Assembly: GCA_028716125.1 (NCBI GenBank)
Contig: JAQUQK010000120.1
Coordinates: forward strand, 1 to 6,010
DNA: 6,010 nucleotides
Origin: Thermoplasmatota archaeon
GTDB taxonomy: Archaea > Thermoplasmatota > JAQUQK01
Reading direction: 5' to 3'
In this document: one piece after another, positions 5,248 to 6,010 of the stretch
How the letters are laid out: every line of letters starts with the position of its first letter
How positions within the stretch are numbered: position 1 is the first letter of the stretch
Notes under the pieces: model-generated
The model's input: only the letters and a program-made list of their open reading frames with translations
Told to the model about the DNA's origin: nothing
Databases searched by the model: none
Position numbers and translations under genes: made by a program

Positions 5248-5724
5248 ATGGCACAGGTATTGGAAATATTGGTTGATGGAGGAAAGGCAACGCCGGGCCC
5301 GCCGCTCGGACCGACACTCGGACCGACTGGAGTAAACATCCCGCAGGTTGTCGCCAAGATCAACGAGAAGACGAAGGCATTCGAGGGAATGAAGGTACCG
5401 ATCAAGCTCACAATCAACGCTGACCGCACCTTCGACATAACCGTCGGAACCCCGCCCGCATCGGCGCTTTTAATCAAGGAAGCAAAGGCGGAAAAAGGGT
5501 CCGGCAAGGCGAAGGAGCAGAAAGTCGGAAACATAACCCTCGAACAGGCCAAGAAAGTCGCTGACATGAAGAAGGATGCACTCCTCGGCGCAACCCTCAA
5601 GGCGCGCGTCAAGGAAATCATCGGAACCTGCACATCGATGGGTATCACCGTCGAAGGCAAGGAGCCGAAGGCGATCCTTAAGGAAATCAGCGAAGGCAAG
5701 TACGACGCAAAGCTGAAAGATTAA
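5248..5724 (+). CDS. rpl11: Large ribosomal subunit protein uL11
   Basis: uL11 binds the GTPase-associated centre of 23S rRNA and works with the L10/L12 stalk in factor binding. The 158-residue length is typical for archaea. The N-terminal domain carries LVDGGKATPGPPLGPTLGPT (about 8-27) and GVNIPQVVAKINEKT, including the conserved proline-rich stretch. A linker with TFDITVGTPPASALLIKEA follows. The C-terminal rRNA-binding domain has VGNITLEQAKKVADMK (about 92-107) and VKEIIGTCTSMGITVEGKEP. All expected blocks are present and unbroken. It follows spt5 in the conserved archaeal order. The uL1 gene that commonly comes next in archaea is not found in the 286 bp visible downstream, and a hairpin sits on its stop codon. 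Confidence 0.97.
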   Translation: MAQVLEILVDGGKATPGPPLGPTLGPTGVNIPQVVAKINEKTKAFEGMKVPIKLTINADRTFDITVGTPPASALLIKEAKAEKGSGKAKEQKVGNITLEQAKKVADMKKDALLGATLKARVKEIIGTCTSMGITVEGKEPKAILKEISEGKYDAKLKD

Positions 5725-5751
5725 TCGGGAAACCGATTATTCTCTTTATTC
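5722..5751 (+). terminator. Perfect GAAA-tetraloop hairpin at the uL11 stop, then T-rich tract
   Basis: TAATCGG (5722-5728), loop GAAA (5729-5732) and CCGATTA (5733-5739) form a perfect 7-bp stem capped by a GNRA tetraloop; the first three bases are the uL11 TAA. TTCTCTTTATTCT follows. The arrangement resembles a hairpin plus U-rich terminator, or a 3'-end stabilising element, closing the spt5-uL11 transcript. The structure is seen directly; the function is inferred. Confidence 0.6.
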
Positions 5752-5820
5752 TAAATATCACAATCTAGAATTCAATTTCGAGATCGGGCGATTTTTAGAA
5801 AATAAACTTACGGCGCATTC

Positions 5821-5940
5821 ATGCAAATCAGGCACAACGGCAAATCAAATCACATATTCACGATAAATAATTTAGAGTTGGCAAATCCAACAGAAAGAAA
5901 AGAAAGGCAAAAAGAGCCAAACCAAAACACAAAGAGGTAA
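5821..5940 (+). CDS. Possible 39-residue basic ORF (doubtful)
   Basis: ATG 5821 opens 39 codons ending in tandem TAA TAA at 5938-5943. The product starts MQIRHNGKSNHIFTINNLEL and ends in a Lys/Arg/Glu/Gln-rich tail. A TATA-like stretch near 5791-5805 lies about 25 bp before the ATG, which would fit leaderless initiation; there is no SD. The same stretch is open in other frames, one of them more basic, so coding status is unclear and I recognise no family. Confidence 0.22.
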   Translation: MQIRHNGKSNHIFTINNLELANPTERKERQKEPNQNTKR

Positions 5941-5944
5941 TAAA

Positions 5945-5983
5945 ATGGAAGACCGCAGACGCGACGAATGGGAAGAGAAGTAA
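5945..5983 (+). CDS. Possible 12-residue ORF with good SD
   Basis: GAGGTAATAAA immediately before ATG is a good SD and spacing, yet the frame closes after 12 codons (MEDRRRDEWEEK). Its codons look like those of the real genes (GAC CGC, GAG AAG). The frame is also open upstream, back to a TAG at 5873-5875, with a Lys-rich sequence but no ATG. It may be a leader peptide, the end of a frameshifted small gene, or chance. Confidence 0.25.
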   Translation: MEDRRRDEWEEK

Positions 5984-5993
5984 TCTTCTAATT

Positions 5994-6010
5994 TAAAATT
6001 GTCAATTTTA
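5994..6010. repeat. AT-rich perfect inverted repeat at window edge
   Basis: TAAAATTG-T-CAATTTTA is perfectly symmetrical with 8-bp arms around a single base, and may continue past the edge. As RNA it could form a 7-bp stem with a 3-nt loop; as DNA it could be a dimer-binding operator. Low complexity makes chance possible. Confidence 0.4.

Larger units (their letters stand above)
5740..6010. other. Gene-poor region downstream of uL11
   Basis: No recognisable gene is present in these 271 bases. The region is AT-rich compared with the neighbouring genes. It contains a possible TATA-like stretch near 5791-5805, a small hairpin GTTGG-CAAAT-CCAAC (5877-5891), a purine-rich tract without T, and micro-ORFs in all three plus frames. 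No tRNA-like cloverleaf or rRNA fragment was recognised. It may be an intergenic control region, the leader of a gene beyond the window, or a decayed gene. Confidence 0.5.

Noticed and set aside
5244..5699. Minus-strand open frame (151 codons) across uL11
   Set aside because: Exact antisense of a complete, highly conserved ribosomal protein gene.

Overview
This is a stretch of archaeal chromosome made almost entirely of information-processing genes. The archaeal assignment rests on several independent genes: a eukaryote-type small primase subunit, Pth2-type peptidyl-tRNA hydrolase, prefoldin alpha, an NGN+KOW Spt5 and an archaeal-length uL11. TATA-like boxes and GGTGA-type Shine-Dalgarno (SD) sequences matching an archaeal anti-SD support it. 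A small single-domain primase and very tight packing would fit a DPANN-like lineage (Micrarchaeota/Diapherotrites type), but that is a low-confidence guess from gene content, not a phylogeny.

Layout. (1) 3-1316 (+) is the C-terminal half of valyl-tRNA synthetase; it runs off the left edge. (2) 1313-1852 (-) is a DUF6448-type protein convergent with valS; the two genes share the tetranucleotide TTAA as overlapping stop codons. (3) Around 1915-1923 a TATA-like box can be read in both directions. Rightward it sits at near-leaderless distance from a 28-codon CxxC micro-ORF (1952-2038). (4) 2072-2735 (+) holds two paralogous small membrane proteins (DUF3566-like), each followed by a T-rich stretch. 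(5) 3928-4380, 3567-3935 and 2754-3560 (-) form a compact operon, read right to left as prefoldin alpha, Pth2 and primase small subunit, with overlapping or nearly overlapping junctions. (6) 4381-4492 is a divergent promoter region between pfdA and spt5. (7) 4493-5724 (+) encodes Spt5, with an unusual charged Pro/Ala-rich N-terminal extension, and ribosomal protein uL11. (8) 5722-6010 opens with a perfect GAAA-tetraloop hairpin at the uL11 stop codon. It then has no conventional gene, only competing micro-ORFs, a 51-nt tract without T, and an AT-rich inverted repeat at the edge.

How the genes work together: ValS charges tRNA-Val, Pth2 rescues peptidyl-tRNA, uL11 belongs to the ribosomal GTPase-associated centre, Spt5 is the RNA polymerase processivity factor, prefoldin holds nascent or unfolded proteins, and PriS starts DNA synthesis. 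The usual archaeal neighbours of spt5-uL11 (secE upstream, uL1 downstream) are not seen here. I found no defence system, mobile element, CRISPR array, tRNA or rRNA. The least ordinary signals are the micro-ORFs, the Spt5 extension, the zinc-ribbon-like insert in the primase and the gene-poor tail.
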